Assembly (NCBI RefSeq): GCF_900111585.1 | Contig: NZ_FOHI01000002.1 | Coordinates: 186,001 to 250,000, forward strand | Length of the DNA stretch: 64,000 nucleotides | From: Nitrosospira multiformis | Lineage (GTDB): Bacteria; Pseudomonadota; Gammaproteobacteria; Burkholderiales; Nitrosomonadaceae | Direction: 5' to 3' | In this document: positions 34,943 through 44,827 of the stretch, piece after piece | How the letters are laid out: the number at the start of each line of letters is the position of its first letter | Numbering within the stretch: position 1 is the first letter of the stretch | Notes under the pieces: generated by a model | Databases searched by the model: none | What the model was told of the DNA's origin: nothing | Seen by the model: the letters and a program-made list of their open reading frames with translations, nothing else | Program-made: the position numbers and the translations under genes

Positions 34943-35500
34943 CTAGTCCACTCGCCATTTGATGGAGCAGCCGATGCTGGGAATCTGGTCCTTGGGACCA
35001 GCGCCGGTGCGGGCTACCTGAAGCATTCCTTCGAAAAGGTCACGTCGTGCATCCACCCGCGCGGCTTCCTTCCGGGAAGCATCCAGGCGCCCGCGATACT
35101 GCAATTCGAGCTTGTGATTGAAGCCGAAAAAATCCGGCGTGCAGACTGCACCATATGCCTTTGCTACTTCCTGGGTTTCATCCCAGACATAGGGAAAGGG
35201 GTAGGCATATTCCCGGGCTACGCGCCCCATGTTTTCAAATGAGTCCTCGGGATAGTCAGACGGATCGTTGGACATGATTGCGATAGCGCCGATACCCTGC
35301 TCACGCAATTCGTTGACATCGCGGATGATGCGTTCGCGCACGGCCTTCACATAAGGACAATGATTGCAGATGAACATCACCAGCAATCCTTTTTCACTCT
35401 TGACTGAGGCCAGATTGTAGTGTTTTCCATCTACTCCCGGTAAATCGAAATCAATTGCTTTCCAGCCGAAATCACAGACCGGTGTTTCCAAGCTCGCCAT
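34943..35500 (-). CDS. Thioredoxin-fold redoxin (AhpC/TSA-like)
   Basis: A 185-residue cytoplasmic protein with the redoxin fold: FDLPGVDGKHYNLASV, a FICNHCPYVKAV active-site region with CNHC (a CxxC) near residue 45, and PSDYPEDSFENMGRVARE (in parts). It lacks a signal peptide. The group is widespread in proteobacteria as a 'thioredoxin family protein' with little direct study; a peroxidase or thiol-disulfide role is inferred. It is divergent from rsmE by 225 bp and co-transcribed with suhB. Confidence 0.88.
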   Translation of the reverse strand: MASLETPVCDFGWKAIDFDLPGVDGKHYNLASVKSEKGLLVMFICNHCPYVKAVRERIIRDVNELREQGIGAIAIMSNDPSDYPEDSFENMGRVAREYAYPFPYVWDETQEVAKAYGAVCTPDFFGFNHKLELQYRGRLDASRKEAARVDARRDLFEGMLQVARTGAGPKDQIPSIGCSIKWRVD

Positions 35501-35725
35501 ATTTTTCCCCCAGATTTCATTTCCTTATAACGAATACCAGATATCGTTTCCTGCGCTATCCAGGCAGAAGCCGAGCGGTGTCTTTTCGCAGAAGCTTGTC
35601 GTGCGGATATAATTGAAAGCAGCGCGGCTATCTCGACAGCGTTTGTTCAAGCAGGACTGCTGAGACCCCAATACTATCATGAGAAAGGCGCATTGATTGT
35701 TCCACCGTCTGATACTGAATATGCA

Positions 35726-36493
35726 ATGACGCTTCCCCGCTTTTACTGCCCTGTGGAGATTCTTGCGGGACAGATCCTGGAATTGCCCTCAGCAGTTGCG
35801 CATCATGCCGCGCGCGTTCTGAGACTCGAGCCAGGCGATGAAGTGGTGTTGTTCAATGGCGACGGTGGAGAATTCACGTCTGTCATTTCGCGAATCAGCA
35901 AGCAGGGTGTGGCTGTTGTAGTCGAAAGGCATGTACAGGTCGAGCGCGAATCCCCGCTCACCATTCTGCTTGCTCAAGCGGTGTGTATGGGTGAAAAGAT
36001 GGACTGGATCGTGCAAAAAGCAGTGGAACTGGGTGTAACTCGAATTCAGCCTCTCATTACCAAGCAGAGTGTCGTGAGACTCAGCGGTGAGCGCGGGGAA
36101 AAACGCGTGAGCCATTTGCAAAAAGTCGTTATCTCCGCGTGCGAGCAATGCGGCAGAAACCATGTGCCGGAAGTGCTGCCACTCGCGCCTCTCCAGAGCT
36201 GGCTGGGTAGGCAAACCGAATCATGCAGAACGCCCAGTGGCAGTCTTTCCCCCGATGCTTGCTTCATGCTCTCACCTTTTGCAAGAAAGGGTTTGCGGGA
36301 TTTCAAGCACTCTTCAAATATCGGCTCGATCATTTTGCTCGTGGGGCCGGAAGGAGGGTTTACCCAGGATGAGGAAGCGGCTGCAATGGTTGCGGGTTTC
36401 ATGCCGTTGCGTCTGGGTCACCGCATACTGCGAACGGAGAGCGCCGCGCTGGCGGCAATGGGAGCAATGCAGGCGCTATGGGGTGATTATTGA
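35726..36493 (+). CDS. rsmE: 16S rRNA m3U1498 methyltransferase
   Basis: SPOUT methyltransferase modifying U1498 of 16S rRNA. From the ATG at 35726 the protein is 255 residues and starts MTLPRFYCPVEI, the usual PUA-like N-terminus; the frame is open to a TTG at 35693. Motifs seen are QAVCMGEKMDWIVQKAVELGVTRI (in part), ISACEQCGRN, the LLVGPEGGF knot loop and LRTESAALAA. The argA ATG follows its stop by two bases, indicating coupled translation. Confidence 0.95.
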   Translation: MTLPRFYCPVEILAGQILELPSAVAHHAARVLRLEPGDEVVLFNGDGGEFTSVISRISKQGVAVVVERHVQVERESPLTILLAQAVCMGEKMDWIVQKAVELGVTRIQPLITKQSVVRLSGERGEKRVSHLQKVVISACEQCGRNHVPEVLPLAPLQSWLGRQTESCRTPSGSLSPDACFMLSPFARKGLRDFKHSSNIGSIILLVGPEGGFTQDEEAAAMVAGFMPLRLGHRILRTESAALAAMGAMQALWGDY

Positions 36494-36495
36494 TC

Positions 36496-37824
36496 ATGGA
36501 TTTTGTGACTTGGTTCCGGTCGGTAGCGCCTTATATCAACAGCTTCCGTCATAAAGTTTTCGTGGTCGCTTTCGGCGGGGAAGTCGTTGCGGACGGAAAA
36601 TTCATCGAACTCGTACACGATCTCAATCTGCTCGCCAGCTTAGGCGTACGTCTGGTGCTGGTGCACGGTGCGCGCCCACAGATCGAGTCGCGCTTAAACG
36701 AACATGACCTGCAGACGACATATATACGAGGTATGCGCGTTACCGATGCGGCTGCGTTGCAGTGTGTCAAGGAATCGATCGGGCGAGTACGTGTCGAAAT
36801 CGAAGCACTGCTGTCAATGGGTTTGCCAAATTCACCGATGGCCAACGCTGCGATTCGCGTCGCCAGCGGCAACTTTGTTACTGCACGGCCAATCGGCGTG
36901 ATAGAGGGTATTGACCTGATGCATACCGGAGAAGTACGCAAAGTGGATATTTCCGCCATCCGCTCGCGGCTCGAGCAAGGTGAATTGGCATTGCTGTCGC
37001 CGCTTGGCTACTCCCCTACCGGCGAGATCTTTAATTTGACACTGGAAAATGTCGCAGCTGAGACTGCGATCGCCCTCAAGGCCGAGAAACTCATATTTCT
37101 GATGGATACCGAGGGGATCGAAAAGAGCACTGTAGACAGCGAACAGGCGTTGCTGCTGCGGGAACTGACGGTGGCGGAGGGCAGGAGCTTGCTCAAGGAG
37201 TTTGGCAGGAAAACGGTAAAGCTTGCCGAGGATGCACAGCTTTATCTACCTTTTGCCTTGCACGCCTGTGAACGCGGAGTATCCCGCGTCCACCTCATAA
37301 GCCGGCACGTGGATGGCGCTATTTTACAGGAGCTATTCACCCACAGTGGCATCGGGACAATGATATCGGAAGGTCCGTTGCAAAACCTGCGGGATGCACG
37401 AATAGAGGACGTGGGCGCGATTTTGCAACTGATCGAGCCTCTCGAAGCGGACGGAACGTTGGTGCGGCGGAGCCGCGAGTTGCTGGAGATGGAAATTGAC
37501 CGCTTCGTCGTGATCGAGCATGATCGCATGACTGTCGGGTGTGCGGCGCTCTATCCTTTTCCGGACGATATGGCAGGCGAGCTCGCCTGTCTTACCGTTC
37601 ATCCTGACTACCGTAGTGCGGGCTGTGGAGATGCGCTGCTCAAGGCTATTGAGGCGAAGGCGAGATCCCAGGGCAGTAAAAAACTGTTCGTCCTTACCAC
37701 CCGGACAGCCCACTGGTTTGTCGAGCGCGGCTTCCTTTCAGCAGACGTCAATCAATTACCCAAGGTGAAGCAGGGGCTATACAATTATCAACGGCGCTCG
37801 AAGGTATTTATGAAACCCCTTTAA
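36496..37824 (+). CDS. argA: Amino-acid N-acetyltransferase (N-acetylglutamate synthase)
   Basis: First step of arginine synthesis, acetyl-CoA plus glutamate to N-acetylglutamate. 442 residues with an N-terminal amino-acid-kinase domain (residues 20-285; VVAFGGEVV, VLVHGARPQIE, ALLSPLGYSPTGEIFN) and a C-terminal GNAT domain (about 295-440; CLTVHPDYRSAGCGDALL is the acetyl-CoA loop). This is the classical bacterial ArgA design; the kinase domain binds arginine for feedback control. I chose the ATG at 36496 over the TTG at 36490. Confidence 0.95.
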   Translation: MDFVTWFRSVAPYINSFRHKVFVVAFGGEVVADGKFIELVHDLNLLASLGVRLVLVHGARPQIESRLNEHDLQTTYIRGMRVTDAAALQCVKESIGRVRVEIEALLSMGLPNSPMANAAIRVASGNFVTARPIGVIEGIDLMHTGEVRKVDISAIRSRLEQGELALLSPLGYSPTGEIFNLTLENVAAETAIALKAEKLIFLMDTEGIEKSTVDSEQALLLRELTVAEGRSLLKEFGRKTVKLAEDAQLYLPFALHACERGVSRVHLISRHVDGAILQELFTHSGIGTMISEGPLQNLRDARIEDVGAILQLIEPLEADGTLVRRSRELLEMEIDRFVVIEHDRMTVGCAALYPFPDDMAGELACLTVHPDYRSAGCGDALLKAIEAKARSQGSKKLFVLTTRTAHWFVERGFLSADVNQLPKVKQGLYNYQRRSKVFMKPL

Positions 37825-37932
37825 CCAGCGGTCAGATTCTGGCTGCTGGATCGACTATCCTGTCGCGGTAATCAAAGAGTGCAGCGCACGGCGCTCTGAT
37901 GGTCTGCATTTTGTTATATTTCGGAGACAGCA

Positions 37933-38205
37933 ATGGGAAGAACCGTAAATTGCATCAAGCTTGGGCGGGAGCTGGAAGGTCTGGATTTTCCGCTTTATCC
38001 AGGCGAGTTGGGAAAGCGTATTTTTGAGAATGTCTCGAAAGAGGCATGGGCGGGCTGGATCAGGCACCAAACCATGCTGGTCAACGAGTATCATTTGAAT
38101 CTGTCGGACATCAAGGCGCGCAAATATCTGGCCGAACAGCTCGAGGCATATTTCTTCGGAAGCGGTGCGGAACAACCTCGGGGCTATGTACCTCTTGCCA
38201 AATAA
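37933..38205 (+). CDS. yggX: Fe(2+)-trafficking protein YggX
   Basis: A 90-residue cytoplasmic protein thought to protect iron-sulfur clusters and shuttle ferrous iron. [30 protein letters not shown] (in parts) is the family N-terminus with conserved cysteine C7, and [12 protein letters not shown] and [13 protein letters not shown] follow. GGAGA lies eight bases upstream of the ATG. It is a single gene between argA and ppk1. Confidence 0.96.
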   Translation: MGRTVNCIKLGRELEGLDFPLYPGELGKRIFENVSKEAWAGWIRHQTMLVNEYHLNLSDIKARKYLAEQLEAYFFGSGAEQPRGYVPLAK

Positions 38206-38259
38206 TGTCAGATAGCACGGCAGCTTGAAGTGATTGCATTGGATATATTCAGAGACGGC

Positions 38260-40335
38260 ATGACCGATTCCAGAGCTTCCGGTCAATTCCTCAATCGAGA
38301 GGTTGGCCAGATTGAATTCAACCGGAGGGTGCTTGCGCAGGCCGAAAATGAAGAAACCCCGCTTCTTGAGCGCCTGAAGTTTCTTTGCATTGTCAGCAGT
38401 AACCTGGACGAGTTCTTCGAGGTTCGTGTCGCGGGGATCAAGGAGCAGATCAAACTCGATACCCGCGGTTTTGATCCAGCTGGCATGCTGCCGCATCAGA
38501 TATTCAGATTGGTGAGCGAACAGACGCATACGCTGGTGGCGCGGCAGTACGCGTTGCTGAATCAGCAGATTTTGCCTGGCCTTGCCAGTGAGGGGATCCA
38601 TTTTCTGCGGCGTGCCACCTGGAATGACGCACAGCGCGCGTGGATCAAGTCTTACTTCTTTCGCGAAATGATGCCGGTGCTGACTCCCATCGGCCTTGAC
38701 ATTTCACATCCCTTTCCTCGAGTACTTAACAAGAGTCTGAATTTTGCGGTAGAACTCGAGGGCAAGGACGCCTTCGGGCGTAATTCCGGAGTTGCCATCG
38801 TGCAGGCCCCGCGCGTGCTGCCCAGACTGATTCAGTTGCCGGCTGAAATCAGCAGCAGCCCCTATAATTTTGTATTTCTCTCTTCCATCCTGCATGCGCA
38901 CGTAGGGGAATTATTCGCCGGGATGAATGTGCTCGGCTGCTATCAATTTCGCGCTACGCGCAATAGCGATCTGTTCGTGGATGAGGAAGAAGTCAAGAAT
39001 TTGCGCATTGCGCTACAGGGTGAACTGCCGCAGCGCCACTTCGGCAATGCCGTAAGGCTGGAAGTGGCGGACAATTGCCCCCTGCATATGTCGGCCTTTC
39101 TGCTGGAGCAGCTCGGTCTTGCTCAGGAGGACTTCTATCAGGTAGAGGGGCCCGTGAATCTGGCGCGGATGATGCACGTCTTCGAACGCATAGACCGGTC
39201 CGATCTGAGATATCTGTCTTTCATCCCGGGTTTGCCGCTGACGCTGCAAAAGAAAAAAGCGTCTGACATTTTTCAGTTGATTCGCAAGAACGATATCCTG
39301 TTACACCATCCCTACCAGTCGTTCCAGCCGGTAATTCATTTTCTCCAGCAGGCTGCAACCGATCCTGATGTGGTCGCCATCAAGCAGACCGTATATCGTA
39401 CCGGTGCCGATTCCCAAGTCATGGCCGCGCTTATCGCCGCTGCGAGCAGCGGAAAAGAGGTCACTGTGGTGGTGGAGCTGCTGGCCCGGTTTGATGAAGA
39501 AGCCAATATCAACTGGGCCAGCCGGCTGGAGAATGTGGGGGCGCATGTGGTTTATGGAGTGGTAGGCCATAAGACACATGCAAAGATGGCAATGATAGTG
39601 CGGCGTGAGGAAGGCAGCCTTCGGCGTTACGTTCATGTCGGCACCGGGAATTATCACGCCAGCACGGCCCGGCTTTATACCGATTTCGGCTTGTTCAGCT
39701 GCCAAGAGGATTTCTGCGCTGATGTGAATGAAGTTTTCACACAGCTTACGGGACTGGGCAAGGCGGGAAAACTCAAATATCTCTGGCAATCTCCCTTCAG
39801 TTTCCATAGCCAGATGATCGCATCCATTGAAAACGAAGCGCAGAATGCAAAAGCAGGAAAGCCTGCCCGAATTATCGCAAAGATGAACGCATTGCTGGAA
39901 CCGGGGGTCATCCAGGCACTCTATGCCGCTTCCGAGGCAGGCGTAAAGATCGATCTCATTGTTCGCGGGGTATGTGCCTTGCGGCCAGGTATCAAAGGGC
40001 TCTCAGAAAACATTCGGGTACGCTCCATTATCGGCCGCTTTCTCGAACACAGCCGGATTTTCTATTTTCGCAATGGCGGTGCTTACGACATCTACCTTTC
40101 CAGCGCCGACTGGATGGATCGAAATTTTTTTCGAAGGATCGAGATCTGCTTTCCGGTTTTGGAGCCCAAACTGAAAAAGCGCGTGCTCGAAGAAGGTCTG
40201 TATGTATTCCTGAAGGACAATTGCGAGGCCTGGGAAATGGACAGCGAGGGTCGTTATCATCTGAAGCAGTCCGGTCAGCGCAAGAAGCGAAGCGCTCAGG
40301 AGACGCTGCTGATGGAACTGGCCGCCGCGCAATAG
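38260..40335 (+). CDS. ppk1: Polyphosphate kinase
   Basis: Reversibly polymerises the gamma-phosphate of ATP into polyphosphate. 691 residues from the ATG at 38260; a GTG at 38230 would add ten. The N-terminal domain starts with FLNREVGQIEFNRRVLAQA, and the two phospholipase D-like catalytic halves contain VGHKTHAKMAMIVRR (autophosphorylated histidine region), GTGNYHASTARLYTDFGL and RVRSIIGRFLEHSRIFYF (in part). It is followed 66 nt later by a CYTH-CHAD protein, a fold family that binds polyphosphate, so a shared role in polyphosphate metabolism is likely. Confidence 0.96.
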   Translation: MTDSRASGQFLNREVGQIEFNRRVLAQAENEETPLLERLKFLCIVSSNLDEFFEVRVAGIKEQIKLDTRGFDPAGMLPHQIFRLVSEQTHTLVARQYALLNQQILPGLASEGIHFLRRATWNDAQRAWIKSYFFREMMPVLTPIGLDISHPFPRVLNKSLNFAVELEGKDAFGRNSGVAIVQAPRVLPRLIQLPAEISSSPYNFVFLSSILHAHVGELFAGMNVLGCYQFRATRNSDLFVDEEEVKNLRIALQGELPQRHFGNAVRLEVADNCPLHMSAFLLEQLGLAQEDFYQVEGPVNLARMMHVFERIDRSDLRYLSFIPGLPLTLQKKKASDIFQLIRKNDILLHHPYQSFQPVIHFLQQAATDPDVVAIKQTVYRTGADSQVMAALIAAASSGKEVTVVVELLARFDEEANINWASRLENVGAHVVYGVVGHKTHAKMAMIVRREEGSLRRYVHVGTGNYHASTARLYTDFGLFSCQEDFCADVNEVFTQLTGLGKAGKLKYLWQSPFSFHSQMIASIENEAQNAKAGKPARIIAKMNALLEPGVIQALYAASEAGVKIDLIVRGVCALRPGIKGLSENIRVRSIIGRFLEHSRIFYFRNGGAYDIYLSSADWMDRNFFRRIEICFPVLEPKLKKRVLEEGLYVFLKDNCEAWEMDSEGRYHLKQSGQRKKRSAQETLLMELAAAQ

Positions 40336-40401
40336 AGGCGGCAGTCAGGAACGTTTCCCCCGGCACCGAGTAGTCGTTCCAGACATAGTCGGAAAAGAAT
40401 C

Positions 40402-41961
40402 GTGCCGCTCGAAATCGAACTCAAATTAAGATTGTCACCCGAGGATGCCGCCGGGCTTCAACATCACCCGTTCCTGACATCCCTTACCGTTTCCCGCCCT
40501 GTTACGCGGAAACTTTTCACCACCTATTACGACACGCCTGATCTGTATCTTCAGAGGCATCAGATGGCACTCCGGTTGCGACATATCGGAAGAAAATGGA
40601 TACAGTCCATCAAAGGAGGAGGGGAAGCTGCCCTTGGATTGCACCGGCGTCATGAATGGGAGTCCATGGTGCCGACAGGGCGGCCTGATTTCTCTCAAAT
40701 AACCGATCCGTCTCTCATCCGCCTGTTCGACGGTGCAGGACTGCACGGCCAATTGCGTGTCCTGTTTACGACCGACTTCAAGCGCAGCAAGCGCATGTTG
40801 CGCTTGGGGGACGGAAGCGAGATCGAGTTTTCGCTGGATCAGGGAGTAATCAGAACGCCAGCTGATTTTACCCGGGAGATTTGCGAAATCGAGCTGGAAC
40901 TGAAGTCGGGGAGTACGCAGTCGCTATACCAGTTCGCGCTGGATATACTGCACATCGTTCCTTTCAGATTGGAAAACGCAAGCAAAGCCGAGCGGGGCTA
41001 TAGGCTCGTTACCGGCTTCAAACCCGCGCCTGTCAGGGCGGTACCTGTTCGACTCGAGACGGAAATGAAATTGGGCGAAGCCATCAAGGCGATCGCGTGG
41101 AATTGCCTAGACCACTTGCATGGCACCGAGGCAGGCATGCTGCAACATCAGGATCCGGAGTATCTGCATCAGATGCGTGTGGCATTACGCAGGGTACGTA
41201 CGGCGCGCCGTGTTTTTGCCCGGGCATTCGATGCAACTGCGTTTGCTTCTGCAGCCCCGGACTTGAAATGGCTGTCGCGTTCCCTCGGCGCGGCGCGGGA
41301 CTGGGATATATTCGTGTCGGAAACATTAAGCGAAGTGAGGAATTACTTTCAGGGGCATCCCGGTATTTCTGCCTTATGGGAAGAGTGCGAGCAGATGCGG
41401 AAAAACCACAATGATGCGGCGTGTGAGGCGGTAGGATCTATCCGATACACGGAAGCAATGCTGAGGCTGGGGACTTGGCTGAACGCGGAAACCTGGCTTC
41501 CGGCCCCTGATCCGCAGCAGAGCGAATTGCGAAAGGCCCGACTGGAATGGCCGGTGAAGAAATTCGCAGATAACGCGCTGTCGCACGGGCACGAAAAATT
41601 GAAAAAGTATTACAAAAGGGCGGAAGGGCAGAGTGTAGAGGCGATACATGGCCTGCGCATTGCGGTGAAAGAACAGCGATATACCGCTGAATTTTTCTCA
41701 GACCTGTATCGCCGAAAAAAAGTGAAGCGCTACATCAAGTCTCTGACCGTATTGCAGGAAACGCTGGGCGCGGTAATTGACACTACCGTGACCGAACGAT
41801 TGCTGAATGAAGTCGGAGTTGCTGAAGCAAGAGACGAGAATGGCGGCACGTGCGAGGCAAGGGGTATTGTCCTCGGTTGGATGGTCCAGCGTGGGCTGAC
41901 GAAAAGAAGTGAGCTTGATGAGGTATGGGGGGATTTCGAGAAAAAGGAGGTGTTCTGGTAG
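40402..41961 (+). CDS. CYTH and CHAD domain protein
   Basis: 519 residues, GTG start. Residues 1-200 are a CYTH (triphosphate tunnel) domain with the EIELKLRL entry strand and later EIELELKSG. Residues about 215-510 are a CHAD domain with helical repeats and paired basic/histidine motifs: LHQMRVALRRVRTARRVF and AIHGLRIAVKEQRYTAEFF. CYTH proteins hydrolyse inorganic triphosphate and CHAD domains bind polyphosphate granules. Placement right after ppk1 supports a polyphosphate function. It ends before a strong bidirectional terminator. Confidence 0.93.
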   Translation: MPLEIELKLRLSPEDAAGLQHHPFLTSLTVSRPVTRKLFTTYYDTPDLYLQRHQMALRLRHIGRKWIQSIKGGGEAALGLHRRHEWESMVPTGRPDFSQITDPSLIRLFDGAGLHGQLRVLFTTDFKRSKRMLRLGDGSEIEFSLDQGVIRTPADFTREICEIELELKSGSTQSLYQFALDILHIVPFRLENASKAERGYRLVTGFKPAPVRAVPVRLETEMKLGEAIKAIAWNCLDHLHGTEAGMLQHQDPEYLHQMRVALRRVRTARRVFARAFDATAFASAAPDLKWLSRSLGAARDWDIFVSETLSEVRNYFQGHPGISALWEECEQMRKNHNDAACEAVGSIRYTEAMLRLGTWLNAETWLPAPDPQQSELRKARLEWPVKKFADNALSHGHEKLKKYYKRAEGQSVEAIHGLRIAVKEQRYTAEFFSDLYRRKKVKRYIKSLTVLQETLGAVIDTTVTERLLNEVGVAEARDENGGTCEARGIVLGWMVQRGLTKRSELDEVWGDFEKKEVFW

Positions 41962-42064
41962 CTGCCCGGGTGCTTGCCGAGGTAGCGATTACAAGTGCAA
42001 GATCGGGGCCGGTCGTCAGCTCTGGAAGTGCGAGCAATTCGACCAGACACTTCAGCCTCCGGTA

Positions 42065-42099
42065 ATAAAAAGGCGAACTGTATTGGTTCGCCTTTTTAT
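42065..42099. terminator. Bidirectional rho-independent terminator (CHAD gene / fba)
   Basis: A 14-bp arm pair (42065-42078 and 42086-42099; core AAAAAGGCGAAC/GTTCGCCTTTTT) around a seven-base loop, with A and T runs giving U tracts on both strands. It lies between the convergent CYTH-CHAD gene and fba and would stop both transcripts. Confidence 0.9.
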
Positions 42100-42167
42100 C
42101 TCGTTCGAATTCCAGTTGCTTATACCCAGCACTGGCGTTGAACGGGTGGAACTGTCAGTTTGCCTGA

Positions 42168-43232
42168 TTACTTGATGACAGCCTTCAATTCCCCCTTCGC
42201 GTATTTGCCTGCCATGTTGTCCAAGGCGATAGGTTTGATTTTAGCCGCCTGCCCCGCACAACCAAACGCTTCAAAGCGTGCCTTGCAAATATCCTTGGCT
42301 GCGGCAGTCGCATCCTTCAGATATTTACGCGGGTCGAATTCGCTCTTGTTCTTGGCAAGATGACGCCGTATCGCACCGGTCATCGCCAACCGGATATCGG
42401 TATCGATATTGACCTTGCGTACGCCGTATTTGATCCCTTCCTGGATTTCCTCGACTGGAACACCATAGGTTTCTTTCATCTCCCCACCATATTCACGGAT
42501 GATGTCGAGCCAATCCTGCGGCACGGAGCTGGAGCCATGCATCACCAGATGGGTATTGGGAATGCGCGCATGAATTTCCTTTATGCGCTCGATGGCGAGA
42601 ATATCTCCCGTTGGCTTGCGCGTAAACTTGTAGGCGCCATGAGAGGTGCCGATGGCGATTGCCAACGCATCCACACCCGTTTGCTTGACGAAGTCGGCTG
42701 CCTGTTCCGGATCGGTCAGCAGTTGATCATGAGACAACTTGCCTTCGGCGCCATGGCCATCTTCCGCTTCACCCATGCCGGATTCCAGGGAACCGAGGCA
42801 CCCGAGTTCACCCTCGACGGAGACACCCACTGCATGTGCCATTTCCACCACCTTGCCGGTGACTTCAACGTTGTATTCATAGGAAGAGGGTGTCTTCGCA
42901 TCCGCTTCCAGGGATCCATCCATCATGACGCTGGAAAAACCGCTGCGAATGGCATTGACGCAAACCGCTGGCGAGGCTCCGTGATCCTGGTGCATGACGA
43001 TGGGAATGTGCGGATAGGCCTCTACGGCTGCGGCAATGAGATGGCGCAGAAAAGGCTCCCCAGCATATTTACGCGCCCCTGCTGAGCCCTGCATGATCAC
43101 CGGGCTGTCGCATTCATCCGCAGCCTGCATGATGGCGTGAATCTGCTCCAAGTTGTTGACGTTGAAAGCGGGCAGGCCATAGCCATTTTCTGCCGCGTGA
43201 TCCAAAAGTTGACGCAATGATACGAGTGCCAT
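42168..43232 (-). CDS. fba: Fructose-bisphosphate aldolase, class II
   Basis: Zinc aldolase joining dihydroxyacetone phosphate and glyceraldehyde 3-phosphate (and, in autotrophs, erythrose 4-phosphate). 354 residues, the CbbA/FbaA long form. Zinc and substrate motifs: [36 protein letters not shown] and [16 protein letters not shown] lies five bases upstream of the ATG. It is the last gene of the leftward tkt-gapA-pgk-pyk-fba group and is followed by the bidirectional terminator. Confidence 0.97.
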   Translation of the reverse strand: MALVSLRQLLDHAAENGYGLPAFNVNNLEQIHAIMQAADECDSPVIMQGSAGARKYAGEPFLRHLIAAAVEAYPHIPIVMHQDHGASPAVCVNAIRSGFSSVMMDGSLEADAKTPSSYEYNVEVTGKVVEMAHAVGVSVEGELGCLGSLESGMGEAEDGHGAEGKLSHDQLLTDPEQAADFVKQTGVDALAIAIGTSHGAYKFTRKPTGDILAIERIKEIHARIPNTHLVMHGSSSVPQDWLDIIREYGGEMKETYGVPVEEIQEGIKYGVRKVNIDTDIRLAMTGAIRRHLAKNKSEFDPRKYLKDATAAAKDICKARFEAFGCAGQAAKIKPIALDNMAGKYAKGELKAVIK

Positions 43233-43316
43233 TAGAACCTCCTCAAAGTTAGAATCAGTGTATATGGTAAAACATCACAGGCAGTGAAAAGATCGAGGCG
43301 GATATCTGCACCATGC

Positions 43317-44771
43317 TCAGGATTCCACCTTCCGTTCCTGTTTTCTGTGCTCGCCTACCTTCACTATTTTCATCGTATTGGTGCCGCCTGCCTTGCCCAC
43401 CGGTTCGCCGATGGTCATGATCATTAGGTCGCCGTTGCGTACCGCGCCCCGTCTGAGCAACTCGTTTTCGGCGTGATTCAGGATGATCTCCGGATCGTTC
43501 GAGCCTCCGCCGAACTTGACCGGGTACACACCCCGAAATAACGTCATCTTGCGCCGTGTATCCTCCTGAGGACTCAACGCGAATATGGGCACGGTGGAAC
43601 TCCTGCGCGACATCAGCAACACGGTCCTGCCGCTTTGTGTAAGCGCCGCAATGGCTCTGATCTTCAATCCTCCTGCGGTGAACATGGTCGCACGGGCAAT
43701 CGCTTCCTCGATATTATCGGGCAGGCCGCCCTGCAGTCGTCGGTTTTCACTGCTTACCAGGTATTCCTTTTCCGCCTCCAGGCATACCCTCGCCATTGCC
43801 GCAACCGCTTCAACAGGATATTGTCCGGTGGCGGATTCCGCTGACAGCATCACCGCATCAGTGCCATCCAGTACCGCATTTGCTACATCCGACACCTCCG
43901 CGCGGGTGGGGATGGGACTGCTGACCATGGATTCCATCATCTGGGTGGCGGTTACCACCAGCTTGTTCCTGGTTCGAGCAGTACGGATCATCCGTTTTTG
44001 CAACGCCGGCACGACTGCGTCGCCTACCTCTACCGCAAGGTCTCCGCGCGCAACCATGATCGCATCGGAGGCCTCCAGAATATCATCCAGCGCCAGGATC
44101 GCTTCCGATCGTTCGATCTTCGCCATCAATAAACTTTTTCCGCCCGCCTCGCGCATCACATCGCGCGCCCAGCGCATATCATCGCCAGAACGGGGAAATG
44201 ATACCGCCAGATAATCGGCTTTAAGCGCGGCGGCCGTCCGGATATCTTCCACGTCCTTGCCGGTGAGGGCAGGCGCACTCAGGCCACCGCCTTTGCGGTT
44301 GATTCCCTTGTTGTTGGACAGTATTCCCCCCTGCTCAACCACGCAATAAACCTGGCTTCCCTTGACTTCGGAAACGCCGAGCACGATGCGCCCATCATCC
44401 AGGATCAGCGTTGCACCGGTCTCGACATCACTGGGCAATTCCCTGTAATCCAGACCCACCCGTTCCTGGTTTCCAAGCGCGCATTCGGCGTCGAGTATGA
44501 ATTGATCGCCCGTTTTCAGCAGAATTTTATTATTTTCAAATTTGCCGATCCGGATTTTGGGTCCCTGCAGGTCTGCCAGCACACCCACCGCGTGACCCGC
44601 GGCGCGTGCGAGGGAGCGCGCCAACTCGGCGCATTCGATATGCTCTTCCCTGGTTCCATGGGAAAAGTTGATACGGACTACATCAACGCCGGCGTTTATC
44701 ATCCGCTCCAGTACCTTTGCATCTCGGGATGCGGGACCGAGTGTTGCTACGATTTTTGTTCTTCGAATCAT
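43317..44771 (-). CDS. pyk: Pyruvate kinase
   Basis: Final ATP-yielding step of glycolysis. 484 residues. The barrel start is RRTKIVATLGPASRD, the K+/Mg2+ and phosphoenolpyruvate site is MVARGDLAVEVGDA, the signature loop is TRAEVSDVANAVLDGTDAVMLSAES (in part), and the C-terminal allosteric domain starts near residue 350. It lies between pgk (56 nt upstream) and fba (84 nt downstream). Its start has only a weak Shine-Dalgarno. Confidence 0.96.
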   Translation of the reverse strand: MIRRTKIVATLGPASRDAKVLERMINAGVDVVRINFSHGTREEHIECAELARSLARAAGHAVGVLADLQGPKIRIGKFENNKILLKTGDQFILDAECALGNQERVGLDYRELPSDVETGATLILDDGRIVLGVSEVKGSQVYCVVEQGGILSNNKGINRKGGGLSAPALTGKDVEDIRTAAALKADYLAVSFPRSGDDMRWARDVMREAGGKSLLMAKIERSEAILALDDILEASDAIMVARGDLAVEVGDAVVPALQKRMIRTARTRNKLVVTATQMMESMVSSPIPTRAEVSDVANAVLDGTDAVMLSAESATGQYPVEAVAAMARVCLEAEKEYLVSSENRRLQGGLPDNIEEAIARATMFTAGGLKIRAIAALTQSGRTVLLMSRRSSTVPIFALSPQEDTRRKMTLFRGVYPVKFGGGSNDPEIILNHAENELLRRGAVRNGDLMIMTIGEPVGKAGGTNTMKIVKVGEHRKQERKVES

Positions 44772-44827
44772 TCTGATGAATGCACGTGTTGAATCCGCGT
44801 ATCAATCCACATATTCGCTACCTGGAC